A stretch of 64,000 bases of DNA from positions 1 to 64,000 of the forward strand of contig NZ_FOBV01000010.1 in the NCBI RefSeq assembly GCF_900109935.1, read 5' to 3'. Source of the stretch: Chryseobacterium taichungense. GTDB taxonomy: Bacteria > Bacteroidota > Bacteroidia > Flavobacteriales > Weeksellaceae. This document shows, piece after piece, positions 53,864-62,968 of the stretch; the stretch's first letter is position 1, and the number at the start of each line of letters is the position of its first letter. The translations under genes were made by a program, and so were the position numbers. A model generated the notes under the pieces. It was not told the DNA's origin, did no database searches, and was given only the letters and a program-made list of their open reading frames with translations.

Positions 53864-55770
53864 ATGAAGAATCCAACTTCTACCTGAGATTCACAGACCG
53901 GCAGGGCGTACCATTAAAAGTTGACCCCGCTGACCTGCCGATGAAAACCGGACGGATCAACAACCGGAACAAATTTGTTCTGGGACCATCCGGTTCGGGA
54001 AAATCATTCCTGATGAACAATATTATCGAACAGTATCTGACCTACAATTATGATGTGGTGATCGTTGATACAGGTGATTCTTATTCGGGAACCTGCCAAT
54101 ATAAAGGCGGACGGTATATCCAGTACACCGAAGAAAAACCGATTACGATGAATCCTTTTCTGATGGATAAAAAAGAATTCAATATTGAGAAAATAGAGTT
54201 TCTGACCAACCTGATCTTCCTGATCTGGCAAGGGCCGGATGCAACGGTGTCGTCTGCGCAGAAATCAATTCTTGATAATGTGCTGATGTCCTATTACCAT
54301 CAGTATTTCAATTCGGGAACCGATTGGTTTGACAATAAAACATCGGAAGAACTGATTCTTTACCTTGCAAAATATAATATTCACGAAGAAGATATCGTAA
54401 CCGAGGGGTCAGCGACCGGAGGTGGTTCTGAAACCAGCTATTATGATATTCTGGGGATACCTTTTGATGCATCTGCCGATCAAATTAAAGAGACAGGACG
54501 AAAACTGTTGAAATCTTACCATCCTGATAAAAACCTGAATAACCCTGATTACGACAGCGAAAGGTTTTACAAGGTTTATGAAGCCTATGAAACTCTCAGC
54601 GATGAGCAGCGGAGAAAGATCTACAATGAAACGCAGCTTATCCTTATCAAGTCAAAAGATATCATAGAACGTCCGGAGTCTTTAGCAGACCAGGATCAAA
54701 GTTTCCGAAACGCCATTATCAAAAAGATCAAGGAGCTCGATGAAAAGCTGGAAGCCAAAGAGCTTTCGTTCAATGGATTTTATGATTACTGCGACAAGTT
54801 CTTGCCGCTTTATCTCAACAACAAAAAGCACAGCATTACGGAAAGGGAGTTCAACCTTCGGACGTTTCTGTTTGTGCTGAGGGATTTTTACAAAGGGGGA
54901 AGATACGGAACGACCTTAAATGAATCTGCTGATAATACGCTCTTTGATGAATCCTTCATTGTCTTCGAGATCGATAATGTGAAAGATAATCCGAAACTGT
55001 TTCCGATTGTAACCCTCATCATTATGGACACATTCATTCAGAAAATGCGTCTGAGAAAGGACCGAAGAAAGGCTCTCATCATTGAAGAAGCTTGGAAAGC
55101 GATTGCCAGTAAGCTGATGGGTGGTTACATTTTGTACCTCTATAAAACCGTCCGAAAATTCTGGGGAGAAGCGGTGGTTGTCACACAGGAACTGGATGAC
55201 ATCATTGGAAATGCTGTGGTAAAAGATTCGATCATCAACAATTCCGATACATTCATCCTGTTAGACCAGACCAAGTTCAAGGACAACTTTGAGCGGATAG
55301 CATCGCTGTTATCGCTGAATAAAGTGGAGCAAAACAAGATCTTTACGATCAATAATCTCAACAATAAATCCGGACGAAGCCGGTTTAAGGAGTTTTATCT
55401 GAAGAGAGGTTCCAAGGGTGAGGTCTACGGCAATGAAGTCTCCCTTGAACAATACCTGACCTATACTACTGAAAAGCCTGAGAAATCAGCCGTGGAGTAT
55501 TATGTACAAAAGTATGGCAATTATGACGAGGCTTTGATAAAGATTGTATCGGATTTAAAAGTTTTCGGTGACAGTCTTGAAAACCTGGTGTCTTTGGTCA
55601 ATCTCTACCGGCATCCTCTGGATAAGAAAGTAGTTTCCTACTACCATCATATGAAAAATAACCATCCCGGGAAAAATATCTTCAAGATCATCGGCCAGGA
55701 ACTGGAAGAGCGAAACATCACTTTCCTTGAATTAATCAATAAAAAAGAATATCAATATGAAAAAGTTTAG
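53833..55770 (+). CDS. traG: TraG, VirB4-like ATPase, C-terminal part with inserted J-domain
   Basis: 645 codons from a GTG at 53833, likely not used as a start in nature. Walker A LGPSGSGKS near 49-57, Walker B ALIIEEAW near 415, TQELDD and NSDTFILLDQ motifs, all normal for VirB4. Between about 203 and 270 lies a J-domain (YYDILGIPFDASADQ, then YHPDKN with HPD at about 230, YETLSDEQRRKIYNE), flanked by SATGGGSE. The ATPase powers assembly of the mating channel. The J-domain could recruit a DnaK-type chaperone. Confidence 0.85.
   Translation: MFFFKESYPVNEESNFYLRFTDRQGVPLKVDPADLPMKTGRINNRNKFVLGPSGSGKSFLMNNIIEQYLTYNYDVVIVDTGDSYSGTCQYKGGRYIQYTEEKPITMNPFLMDKKEFNIEKIEFLTNLIFLIWQGPDATVSSAQKSILDNVLMSYYHQYFNSGTDWFDNKTSEELILYLAKYNIHEEDIVTEGSATGGGSETSYYDILGIPFDASADQIKETGRKLLKSYHPDKNLNNPDYDSERFYKVYEAYETLSDEQRRKIYNETQLILIKSKDIIERPESLADQDQSFRNAIIKKIKELDEKLEAKELSFNGFYDYCDKFLPLYLNNKKHSITEREFNLRTFLFVLRDFYKGGRYGTTLNESADNTLFDESFIVFEIDNVKDNPKLFPIVTLIIMDTFIQKMRLRKDRRKALIIEEAWKAIASKLMGGYILYLYKTVRKFWGEAVVVTQELDDIIGNAVVKDSIINNSDTFILLDQTKFKDNFERIASLLSLNKVEQNKIFTINNLNNKSGRSRFKEFYLKRGSKGEVYGNEVSLEQYLTYTTEKPEKSAVEYYVQKYGNYDEALIKIVSDLKVFGDSLENLVSLVNLYRHPLDKKVVSYYHHMKNNHPGKNIFKIIGQELEERNITFLELINKKEYQYEKV
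53836..53844 (+). other. T9 run at the traG frame break
   Basis: Nine T residues precede AAAGAA. Adding one T fuses the two ORFs. RNA polymerase slippage on such runs can restore the frame in part of the transcripts. Confidence 0.75.
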
Positions 55771-56410
55771 CCTGTTATTTTTAGGATTCTACGGATGGGT
55801 ATCTGCTCAGAACACCTACATCGACCCTACGGTAACTGCTGCGATGATCCTCTATTCGGAAAATCTGAAAGCCAAACAGAATGAGGTTATTGATGAAACG
55901 TCGAAATTAAAGGATGCTCAGACCTGGGTGGGAACCCAGATGGTCGCTGCCAATGATATTCAGAATAAAATACTGAAAGGATTGAAGGAAGTATCAGGAA
56001 CCTTACAGAACGGAATCCAGGTACAGGAGATCTACTCCGAACTGAACAAATGCTATACCTATTCGTCAGAGGTGGTGCAGCTGGCTTCGCAGCATCCCCA
56101 GTATGCGATTTTCGGTACCAGGGCTTCGCAGAAAACCTATGAACAAAGCCTGAAGATCGTAACGGATGTATCGGATATTTTGGCATCGGGAGAATTAAAT
56201 CTGGCTACTGCAGGCGACCGTTATAAGATCCTTCATAACATTTCAGGAAATGTGAAAAGCTTAAAGCTGTGGCTTCTGGCTATCAAGCTGAGACTGGAGA
56301 AAGCCAACAGGCTTGGATTCTGGAATTCCATCAATCCTTTTGCAGGATATATCAATACCGATAAGGCCATTGTGGATGATATTATGAACCGCTACAGACG
56401 GAATTTTTAA
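55757..56410 (+). CDS. DUF4141/TraI-like secreted transfer protein 1
   Basis: 217 residues. Signal peptide MKKFSLLFLGFYGWVSA; a helical mature part (YSENLKAKQNEVIDETSKLKDAQ) ending in NTDKAIVDDIMNRYRRNF. It overlaps the TraG stop by 14 bases. Likely a VirB5-like periplasmic or surface protein of the mating channel. First of a row of four related proteins. Confidence 0.75.
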   Translation: MKKFSLLFLGFYGWVSAQNTYIDPTVTAAMILYSENLKAKQNEVIDETSKLKDAQTWVGTQMVAANDIQNKILKGLKEVSGTLQNGIQVQEIYSELNKCYTYSSEVVQLASQHPQYAIFGTRASQKTYEQSLKIVTDVSDILASGELNLATAGDRYKILHNISGNVKSLKLWLLAIKLRLEKANRLGFWNSINPFAGYINTDKAIVDDIMNRYRRNF

Positions 56411-56417
56411 TATTTCT

Positions 56418-57104
56418 GTGATGAAAAAGATTTTTTATACCCTTTTCATGCTAATCGGATATACCGTTATCACCTCTTCCGGCGGTGGCTCAACACCAGC
56501 CTGGCAAAAGGAGAATGTTTCTTTCCCAATGATGAACCTTGAGATCAATGCCACCATGAAAGAACACGATCGGCAGAAAGAAATGCGGCAAAAGCAAACA
56601 CTGAGTGCCTCGGTAGAAACAGCCAACCAATCCCAGTGGAAGAACTTCAAAGACAAAGTGACCAAGATCCAGGACAGGCTGCGTATTGTATCTTTTGCTA
56701 TACAGGCTATTCCGGCAGGTGTGAACCTGAGCAGGGAAATTACCAAAATTACGGATAATCAAACGGCCATTATCAACGAGATCAGTACAGCTCCTTACTC
56801 TATTATCGCAGTACTGCCTTCACAGTTGCAATTTGTGGATGATCTTCAAATGACCTTACGCTTACTCACAGGAATTATTTTGTCTTACGGCGCCATCAAC
56901 CAGATGGAACAATCGGAACGAAAGGTATTACTGGATTATGCCTTAGGCGAGGTCAAAGTACTCAGTAGGAATTCAACCCACATGCTTCTGAAAATAAGGG
57001 ATATCAAAGCCAAGGTGCTGCGGAACAAACGAGCCTTCCAGTACTATGTCAACAGGGACCGACAGGTTGTAGAAAACATTATGAACCACATCAAATCCTT
57101 TTAG
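56418..57104 (+). CDS. DUF4141/TraI-like secreted transfer protein 2
   Basis: 228 residues (start M or the next M at 56421). Signal peptide MMKKIFYTLFMLIGYTVITSSG; coiled segments (KENVSFPMMNLEINATMKEHDRQKE); end NRDRQVVENIMNHIKSF matches the C-terminal signature of its neighbours. A channel component by context. Confidence 0.72.
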   Translation: MMKKIFYTLFMLIGYTVITSSGGGSTPAWQKENVSFPMMNLEINATMKEHDRQKEMRQKQTLSASVETANQSQWKNFKDKVTKIQDRLRIVSFAIQAIPAGVNLSREITKITDNQTAIINEISTAPYSIIAVLPSQLQFVDDLQMTLRLLTGIILSYGAINQMEQSERKVLLDYALGEVKVLSRNSTHMLLKIRDIKAKVLRNKRAFQYYVNRDRQVVENIMNHIKSF

Positions 57105-57106
57105 CG

Positions 57107-57772
57107 ATGAAGAAAATAATAATCTTTGCAACGTTTCTCTTTGGCGTAACTCGTGTTACAAGCCAACAGATCGTGATCAACGATAAACTGCTGTCGCAAA
57201 TTACCGTTAATCACGGCGTACGACTGGTCAGTGAGCAGGCATTCCTGGATTCTTACAAAAAGCAGAAAGAACTCTACGACGAGATCAACAATAAAACAAT
57301 GCAGGTGATCGCCATTCAGGAGTATATCTATCAGCAACTGAAAAATGTCAATTCAGCACTGACCCAAAGCAAAAAGCTGATCTACCTTTATCAGTATCTG
57401 GGAAAGATCGTCAGCAATTCCAATAAGATGCTAAACCTGTCTACGCAGCATCCCGAGTATGCCGCATTGGTCTCAAAATATTATGTAGAAATCGGAAACC
57501 AGGTCATAAAGCTCCAGCAGGAGGTCTCACAGGATATACTTAACGAAGACAAAGACTTTTTGATGGATGCCAGCGACCGGGAAATGCTCATTGAGAAGGT
57601 CTTTACACGGGTAAGGAATATTCACGGGAACATCCTCTACATTATTATGAGACTTGAAAACGCGAGGAAAATACCGTACCTGTACCAGGTTCCTGTTCTC
57701 AGGAACTACCTCAATATCGACAAGGCCATTGTCGGACATATCATCATCAAATACAAATACATCTTCAATTAA
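57107..57772 (+). CDS. DUF4141/TraI-like secreted transfer protein 3
   Basis: 221 residues with signal peptide MKKIIIFATFLFGVTRVTS, helical body (LVSEQAFLDSYKKQKELYDEINNK) and end NIDKAIVGHIIIKYKYIFN. Gene spacing of 2 bp on both sides of the row implies one operon and stepwise duplication. Confidence 0.74.
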   Translation: MKKIIIFATFLFGVTRVTSQQIVINDKLLSQITVNHGVRLVSEQAFLDSYKKQKELYDEINNKTMQVIAIQEYIYQQLKNVNSALTQSKKLIYLYQYLGKIVSNSNKMLNLSTQHPEYAALVSKYYVEIGNQVIKLQQEVSQDILNEDKDFLMDASDREMLIEKVFTRVRNIHGNILYIIMRLENARKIPYLYQVPVLRNYLNIDKAIVGHIIIKYKYIFN

Positions 57773-57777
57773 GAATT

Positions 57778-58608
57778 ATGGAAATACTATTTAAAAAAGG
57801 GATATTCTTGGTTTTTGTATGTGTCGCCATTGCGGCATCAGCGCAGCTAAGTGTCAAAAGACTGAATGATCCTTCGATCGTTGCCCAGCATAAGAGAATG
57901 ACCTTTGAAAGCTGGGGCGACTGGCGGCCATACCCCAAATATTTCCTGGGTATCCAGACTAATTTTGCCTACGCTACGGTATGGGGAATGTGGGCTCCCA
58001 AGATCAATAGGGATTATAAGGACGGGGACGATATCCGTCCGTTGAAACCTACCGGAGAACAAAATCTGCGGTTCGCACAGCTCAAATTCCAGGAAGAGGA
58101 AGCTAAGAAGATCAAGGCTGCATCCGACACGATCTATAAAAGAAGCGTGCAGGACTTTGCACATTGGACTTCTGCTACAGTCGATGCGGATCCGCTTTGG
58201 TTATTGTATTACAAGCGGATGCTCAAGCCGATCACGGAATTTCCGGACACCCCGCAGAACTTTATCGACTGGCGGCTAAAAGACCAGCAGACCTACGAAA
58301 CGCTTAATAGTACGGGAACCTTAAAACGGCTTCAGGAAGAACTTGATCTTATAAAAGAGAAATACACGTTATCCCGGTCAATGGATATGCCGAGGGGAAA
58401 ACGCTTTATCATGTATCACGAAACGCTGATCCGTTGGCGAAAATTTGTGCAGGAACTGAGAAGGTACAATAACCGAACAACGTTGCTTCTGGATTACAAA
58501 AACATCCTGAACAGCCATTTACCCACCGCATTGCCAACACAATGGACACCGGCCTCAGACAAAGGAATTGTTCAAAACGTGATGCAGCACTATAAACACA
58601 AATATTAG
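57778..58608 (+). CDS. secreted transfer protein 4 with the shared C-terminal signature
   Basis: 276 residues. Signal peptide MEILFKKGIFLVFVCVAIAASA; the centre (SWGDWRPYPKYFLGIQTNFAY, LRFAQLKFQEEEAKK) is unlike the previous three, but it ends ASDKGIVQNVMQHYKHKY. It is a longer relative or a protein with a swapped tail. Function unknown; by position between the DUF4141-like proteins and TraJ it is a mating-channel part. Confidence 0.7.
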   Translation: MEILFKKGIFLVFVCVAIAASAQLSVKRLNDPSIVAQHKRMTFESWGDWRPYPKYFLGIQTNFAYATVWGMWAPKINRDYKDGDDIRPLKPTGEQNLRFAQLKFQEEEAKKIKAASDTIYKRSVQDFAHWTSATVDADPLWLLYYKRMLKPITEFPDTPQNFIDWRLKDQQTYETLNSTGTLKRLQEELDLIKEKYTLSRSMDMPRGKRFIMYHETLIRWRKFVQELRRYNNRTTLLLDYKNILNSHLPTALPTQWTPASDKGIVQNVMQHYKHKY

Positions 58609-58610
58609 AG

Positions 58611-59855
58611 ATGAATAAAAAACTAACGCTTTGCCTTTTGGCAATAGTACTTCCCATAATGGGCTTTGCGCAAACCGATGGCGACTACAGCAACCTGCTT
58701 CAGTTTCTGAAGGGTGACGGCGCTTTCGAAAAGTGGTTTATGGAGGTGTTTACCAAGCTGGACACCAGTATTCAGGACAGCGCTCAAGGTTCCGCATTGG
58801 TCGGAAGAGCGATCGGAGGACTGGGCGCACTGATGTATCTCGGCTATATGGGCTGGCAGATGGCCGCCGGAGACCGGGAATGGGAAATTACCCCGATGCT
58901 TAAACCGATCCTCATTGGATTCACTTTAGTCTATTGGACCGGATTTGTTAATCTGATCCAGGCACCGTTCGAGGCTATCGCAGAACCCGGCATTGCGATT
59001 TTCAGTGATATCGAATCTGAGGTCAATGACCTGAGGGTGCAGAGGTTTAAAAAGCAGCAGCAATTGCTGGACGCGGTCATTAAGCTCAATGCCGAAGAAG
59101 ATGCGAAGCAGGAAGTGATTAATAATACCTCCAAAGATGCTGATGATTCGTGGTTTGATATCAGCGACGGGATTGATAAGCTGCTGCAACCCATCAAGGA
59201 ATGGCAGATCAGGATGCAGTTCCAAATGCAGAAACTGGTCGCCGAGGTTATCGAGTTTGTATGTCTTTCTGTTCTCAGGATTTGTGTTTACCTTATATTC
59301 TTTATCCAGAAGATCTGGGCGTACATTCTTATCATTTTAGGTCCTATTGCAGTCGGAATGGCGTTGGTGCCGGGATTTGAAAATTCACTGTACAGCTGGG
59401 TTTCCAAATTTATCAATATAAACCTTTACACGTTTGTCGCCTACACGATCATCAATATCGGACAGCAGCTTATTGCTTCAGGGTACACCATGGAAATCGA
59501 ACGCTATGACACTTTACTGACCAACGGCACAGTGACCAATCTCGATGCCTTGATGGTCTATGTCAGTAATTCCGGAATGATCTACAACCAGCTTTTTACC
59601 TGTGTCGCTTATATCGTGACCGGTATCGGGGTATTGATGACCCCGACCATTGCGGATACGATTGTGACCGCAGGCGGAGAAGGTGCTATGACGAAAATGA
59701 AACAAGCTGCCGGAAAAGTGGCAAGTAGTGCTAAAACAGCAGTGCTTACGGTGAAAACAGGAGGTGCTGCGGCAGCGGCATCGGCCGCTAAATCAGCCGC
59801 AGCAGGTACTGCTTCAGGTCGAGTGAGTAGCGCAATGAATAACAAAAAGAATTAA
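58611..59855 (+). CDS. traJ: TraJ, VirB6-like polytopic membrane protein
   Basis: 414 residues: signal-like start, then six or more membrane helices (LVGRAIGGLGALMYLGYMGWQMA; LRICVYLIFFIQKIWAYILIILG; FTCVAYIVTGIGVLMTPTIA), a coiled part (ESEVNDLRVQRFKKQQQLLDAVIK), and an Ala-rich tail. TraJ forms the inner-membrane opening of the type IV system in CTnDOT-like elements. Confidence 0.88.
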   Translation: MNKKLTLCLLAIVLPIMGFAQTDGDYSNLLQFLKGDGAFEKWFMEVFTKLDTSIQDSAQGSALVGRAIGGLGALMYLGYMGWQMAAGDREWEITPMLKPILIGFTLVYWTGFVNLIQAPFEAIAEPGIAIFSDIESEVNDLRVQRFKKQQQLLDAVIKLNAEEDAKQEVINNTSKDADDSWFDISDGIDKLLQPIKEWQIRMQFQMQKLVAEVIEFVCLSVLRICVYLIFFIQKIWAYILIILGPIAVGMALVPGFENSLYSWVSKFININLYTFVAYTIINIGQQLIASGYTMEIERYDTLLTNGTVTNLDALMVYVSNSGMIYNQLFTCVAYIVTGIGVLMTPTIADTIVTAGGEGAMTKMKQAAGKVASSAKTAVLTVKTGGAAAAASAAKSAAAGTASGRVSSAMNNKKN

Positions 59856-59856
59856 A

Positions 59857-60471
59857 ATGCTTATAAAAAATATAGAACAGCGAATCAAGATCAATAAGAT
59901 CGTATCCTTATCAGCCATTGTCTTTGCGGTCTTTATCGTTATTGCTGGGTTTTTCTTTTCCTACCGGATGATCCAGGATTCCCGCAGATCCATTTATGTT
60001 CTCGATAATGGGGTTCCCGTATTGGCTAAACAGACGGATGTGCTTTTGAACCGGCCCGTAGAATACAAAGCCCAGATCGAATTGTTCCACCGCCTGTTTT
60101 TCACACTGGCTCCGGACGATGCTTATATCAAGGAGAATATTCAGAAGTCATTGTATCTCATTGACGACAGCGGAAAGAAGGAATACACCAATCTCCGGGA
60201 AAAAGGATTTTACAACCAGATCGTGGCTTCCAGCTCAATGGTCAGCATTCACGCTGATTCGATCAGCCTCAATGTGGAGCAAAACAAATTTCAATTCTTC
60301 GGTAAGCAGATGATCACCAGAAAATCTTCGGTCATAACACGAAAGCTCATCACCGAAGGATTTTTTGAGGACATCATCCGAAGCCCTAACAATCCACACG
60401 GGGTGTTGCTTAAGAACTGGCGCATCATCGATAACGAGGAACTTTCCAATCAAACCAAAAATTCGTATTAA
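59857..60471 (+). CDS. traK: TraK, VirB8-like
   Basis: 204 residues: N-terminal membrane anchor (about 17-37: SLSAIVFAVFIVIAGFFFSYRMI) and a periplasmic domain with LDNGVPVLAKQTDVLLNRPVEYKAQIELFHRLFFTLAPDD. TraK is the VirB8-type bridging protein. It follows TraJ by one base. Confidence 0.88.
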   Translation: MLIKNIEQRIKINKIVSLSAIVFAVFIVIAGFFFSYRMIQDSRRSIYVLDNGVPVLAKQTDVLLNRPVEYKAQIELFHRLFFTLAPDDAYIKENIQKSLYLIDDSGKKEYTNLREKGFYNQIVASSSMVSIHADSISLNVEQNKFQFFGKQMITRKSSVITRKLITEGFFEDIIRSPNNPHGVLLKNWRIIDNEELSNQTKNSY

Positions 60472-60472
60472 G

Positions 60473-60826
60473 ATGAATGCTTTTATAAAACAAACCGGCA
60501 AAAAGTGGCTGGACCTCGTGGCTAAAAATCCGAAAAGGTTCTTTACCTATTCGATGATCTTTCTTTCGGTCTCATTTATAGGATCGCTGATACAGGGAAT
60601 CTTCTTTCCTTCCCAAAAGACCTTTACCATTAAACCGCCTGTTCTCTATTCCAATACTGGGATAAGTCAGAATTCAGTTTCTGTCCAGAATAAGGAAATG
60701 GAAAAGATCGTTGATGAGCTGAAGTTGCTGAAAGAAAAAAAAGACCGGAATGCACTGCAAAAAGAAGACAGCCTGAGAATAGAGTTTTTGTTTAATCGAT
60801 TCCAGCAGTTGAAAAATAGCCGGTAG
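60473..60826 (+). CDS. TraL-like small membrane protein
   Basis: 117 residues from ATG 60473, one base after the TraK stop; a longer frame from 60365 overlaps TraK and is rejected. One helix (about 24-42: FTYSMIFLSVSFIGSLIQGIF), then a coiled end (KEMEKIVDELKLLKEKKDRN). TraL-like position in the operon; no specific motif. Confidence 0.7.
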   Translation: MNAFIKQTGKKWLDLVAKNPKRFFTYSMIFLSVSFIGSLIQGIFFPSQKTFTIKPPVLYSNTGISQNSVSVQNKEMEKIVDELKLLKEKKDRNALQKEDSLRIEFLFNRFQQLKNSR

Positions 60827-60857
60827 TACCGGATAATGTTATAAAAATTAAAACGCA

Positions 60858-62060
60858 ATGAAGAAAATAGATTTCAAACAGAAAAAATATGTGCTGCCGC
60901 TCTTAGCGCTGCCCTTCCTGCTTCTTTTCGGCTATGTCGGTGCGGAGTTTACCAAAGAGGAAAAACCCAAGGACAAGCCTAAGGAGCTTTTCTTTTCATT
61001 AGGCGAAAGCAAGGATTCGATTATGAATAAGAATGATGCCTATGATGCATTTTTCAAAAGAGATGACAACCGGACAATGCTGGAAGGACTGGATAAGGAA
61101 CAGGACAGCCTGCTAAGTTATGATGACCAATTATCACTGGCTCAAAAAAGAAAAATCGATTCGCTGAAAGCAGTATCCTCAAGACAGAATCAATACCAGG
61201 GCAAAGGAAATCCTTCATCCTACTATGATTCAAAGAAAGGCAATGAGGATAAGGACTATAAAAAGTCGGCGGAAATAATCCGGATGCTCAATGACAGATC
61301 GTATGGAAATCAGGAAATTAAATACGCTGATACACCAAAAGAAAAAACACAATCGGTCCAGCCAGATCCCGTCAAATACCTAAGAGAGCAGATGCTTGTA
61401 ATGGATTCGTTGGAAAAGGCCAGAGACCCGGAATACCAAAGCAAACTGGCGGCAGAACAACGGCTCAAAGCCAATAAGGAAAAGATGGAAGAATTTCTTA
61501 ACTCTACCTTTAATGTCAGCAAATCAGGAATCAACAATGTGTTCAATGCATTCTATAAAGAACAGGAAAACAGCTTTATCAAGGCAGTCATTGACGAAAA
61601 CAACAAAGGCTTTCTTGGCAGCCGGATAAGATTCAGACTATTGGAAGATATTTTTGTGGGCAACCGTAAAATCAGCAAAGGTTCTATTCTCTATGGGCAG
61701 ATTTCCGGATTCTCCATGCAAAGGGTTGATCTTAAGATCATATCGGTGTTCACCCGGGGAGAGATTTTTCCGGTCAACCTCTCCATCTATGATGTGGATG
61801 GAATGAAAGGCCTGTATGTACCGCAAAGCGTTTTCCGCGATATGATCCGGGAAATGGGCAGCAATTCGGTTCAGGGAACGCAGATGGATGTGGGCGGACA
61901 GGGATTCTTTACCAGCATCGGTTCCAAGTTGTTTACTTCCACCTCGAAATCCATCGCTAACCTGATCAAAACCAATAAAGCCAAACTGAAATACAACTCC
62001 TATGTATTCCTGATCGATGAAAAACAGCTTAAAGAATCACAAAACCAGCAAAATAAATAA
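60858..62060 (+). CDS. traM: TraM, VirB10-like
   Basis: 400 residues. Short cytoplasmic start, a helix (VLPLLALPFLLLFGYVGAEF, about 12-31), a long linker rich in charged residues, and a C-terminal domain (about 215-390) with SRIRFRLLEDIFVGNRKISKGSILYGQISGF, the VirB10/TraM-type beta-barrel region. It spans both membranes in VirB10 systems. Confidence 0.9.
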   Translation: MKKIDFKQKKYVLPLLALPFLLLFGYVGAEFTKEEKPKDKPKELFFSLGESKDSIMNKNDAYDAFFKRDDNRTMLEGLDKEQDSLLSYDDQLSLAQKRKIDSLKAVSSRQNQYQGKGNPSSYYDSKKGNEDKDYKKSAEIIRMLNDRSYGNQEIKYADTPKEKTQSVQPDPVKYLREQMLVMDSLEKARDPEYQSKLAAEQRLKANKEKMEEFLNSTFNVSKSGINNVFNAFYKEQENSFIKAVIDENNKGFLGSRIRFRLLEDIFVGNRKISKGSILYGQISGFSMQRVDLKIISVFTRGEIFPVNLSIYDVDGMKGLYVPQSVFRDMIREMGSNSVQGTQMDVGGQGFFTSIGSKLFTSTSKSIANLIKTNKAKLKYNSYVFLIDEKQLKESQNQQNK

Positions 62061-62061
62061 A

Positions 62062-62931
62062 ATGATGAAAACATTATTATACAGCCTACTGCTGTTCACC
62101 GCAACATTGTTCACTGCACAAACTGCCACCCCTGAGCAGATCATTTCTGATCTGCCGGAACTTGAGATCACGGAAGGAATCAACCTGCATATGATCTCGC
62201 CTGAACCGATTCAATATGTTGACCTTTCCACCGATAGGCTGACCGGCGATCTTCCAGCCAGCAATATCGCAAGAATTAAAATTACCGATACTGGTATTTC
62301 AGATAAGGACAAGAAGAAACAATCCATCTCTTTTTTCAGCGGAGACACAGTGGGTATCATCACCGTTGTCGGTCAGTCTTTCATCGCACAGTATAAAGCG
62401 GTCTACAGAAGCCCCGACAACCTTAATACCATTACTAACATCCACATTCAGCCCGAAGCGATGCAGCCCATCGAGTTTGACAAAATGAGCTTCTCAAACC
62501 GTGAGCTAAGGAAATTTGCCTTGGACATCATTCAGAATAAGACCGATAAAAAACCAGTCAGAACAGAAAACAACCTGAATCTCAGTATGCAGCTTAACAA
62601 TGTATATGTGATGGGTGATTACATCTTTCTGGATATGACCTTTAAAAATACTTCCAATCTAAGCTACGACCTGGAAGCGCTTAAGTTTTCCATTGAAGAT
62701 AAGAAGATCCATAAGGCGACCAACAATCAGAGCATTGAAATGACACCGGTATTTCAGCTAAATCCTCAAAAGCACTTCAGAAAAAACCTAAGGAATATTT
62801 ATGTATTTAAAAAATTCACTTATCCGAACTCGAAAGTAATGATGATCCGGTTGATTGAGGAACAGCTCTCAGGAAGGACCATTGAAATGAAAGTGAACTA
62901 TTCGGATATCCTTAAAGCGGACACCTTCTAA
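62062..62931 (+). CDS. traN: TraN, VirB9-like
   Basis: About 289 residues from ATG 62062 (or 62065), rejecting a frame extension into TraM. Signal peptide MMKTLLYSLLLFTATLFTAQ; beta-rich domain (INLHMISPEPIQYVDLSTDRLTGDLPASNIARIKI; NVYVMGDYIFLDMTFKNTSNLSYDLEALKFSIEDK). TraN is the outer-membrane-side component; it partners with TraM. Confidence 0.9.
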   Translation: MMKTLLYSLLLFTATLFTAQTATPEQIISDLPELEITEGINLHMISPEPIQYVDLSTDRLTGDLPASNIARIKITDTGISDKDKKKQSISFFSGDTVGIITVVGQSFIAQYKAVYRSPDNLNTITNIHIQPEAMQPIEFDKMSFSNRELRKFALDIIQNKTDKKPVRTENNLNLSMQLNNVYVMGDYIFLDMTFKNTSNLSYDLEALKFSIEDKKIHKATNNQSIEMTPVFQLNPQKHFRKNLRNIYVFKKFTYPNSKVMMIRLIEEQLSGRTIEMKVNYSDILKADTF

Positions 62932-62968
62932 CAGGCTAGGCCTGAGCTAATTTTTTAAATAAAAAGAA

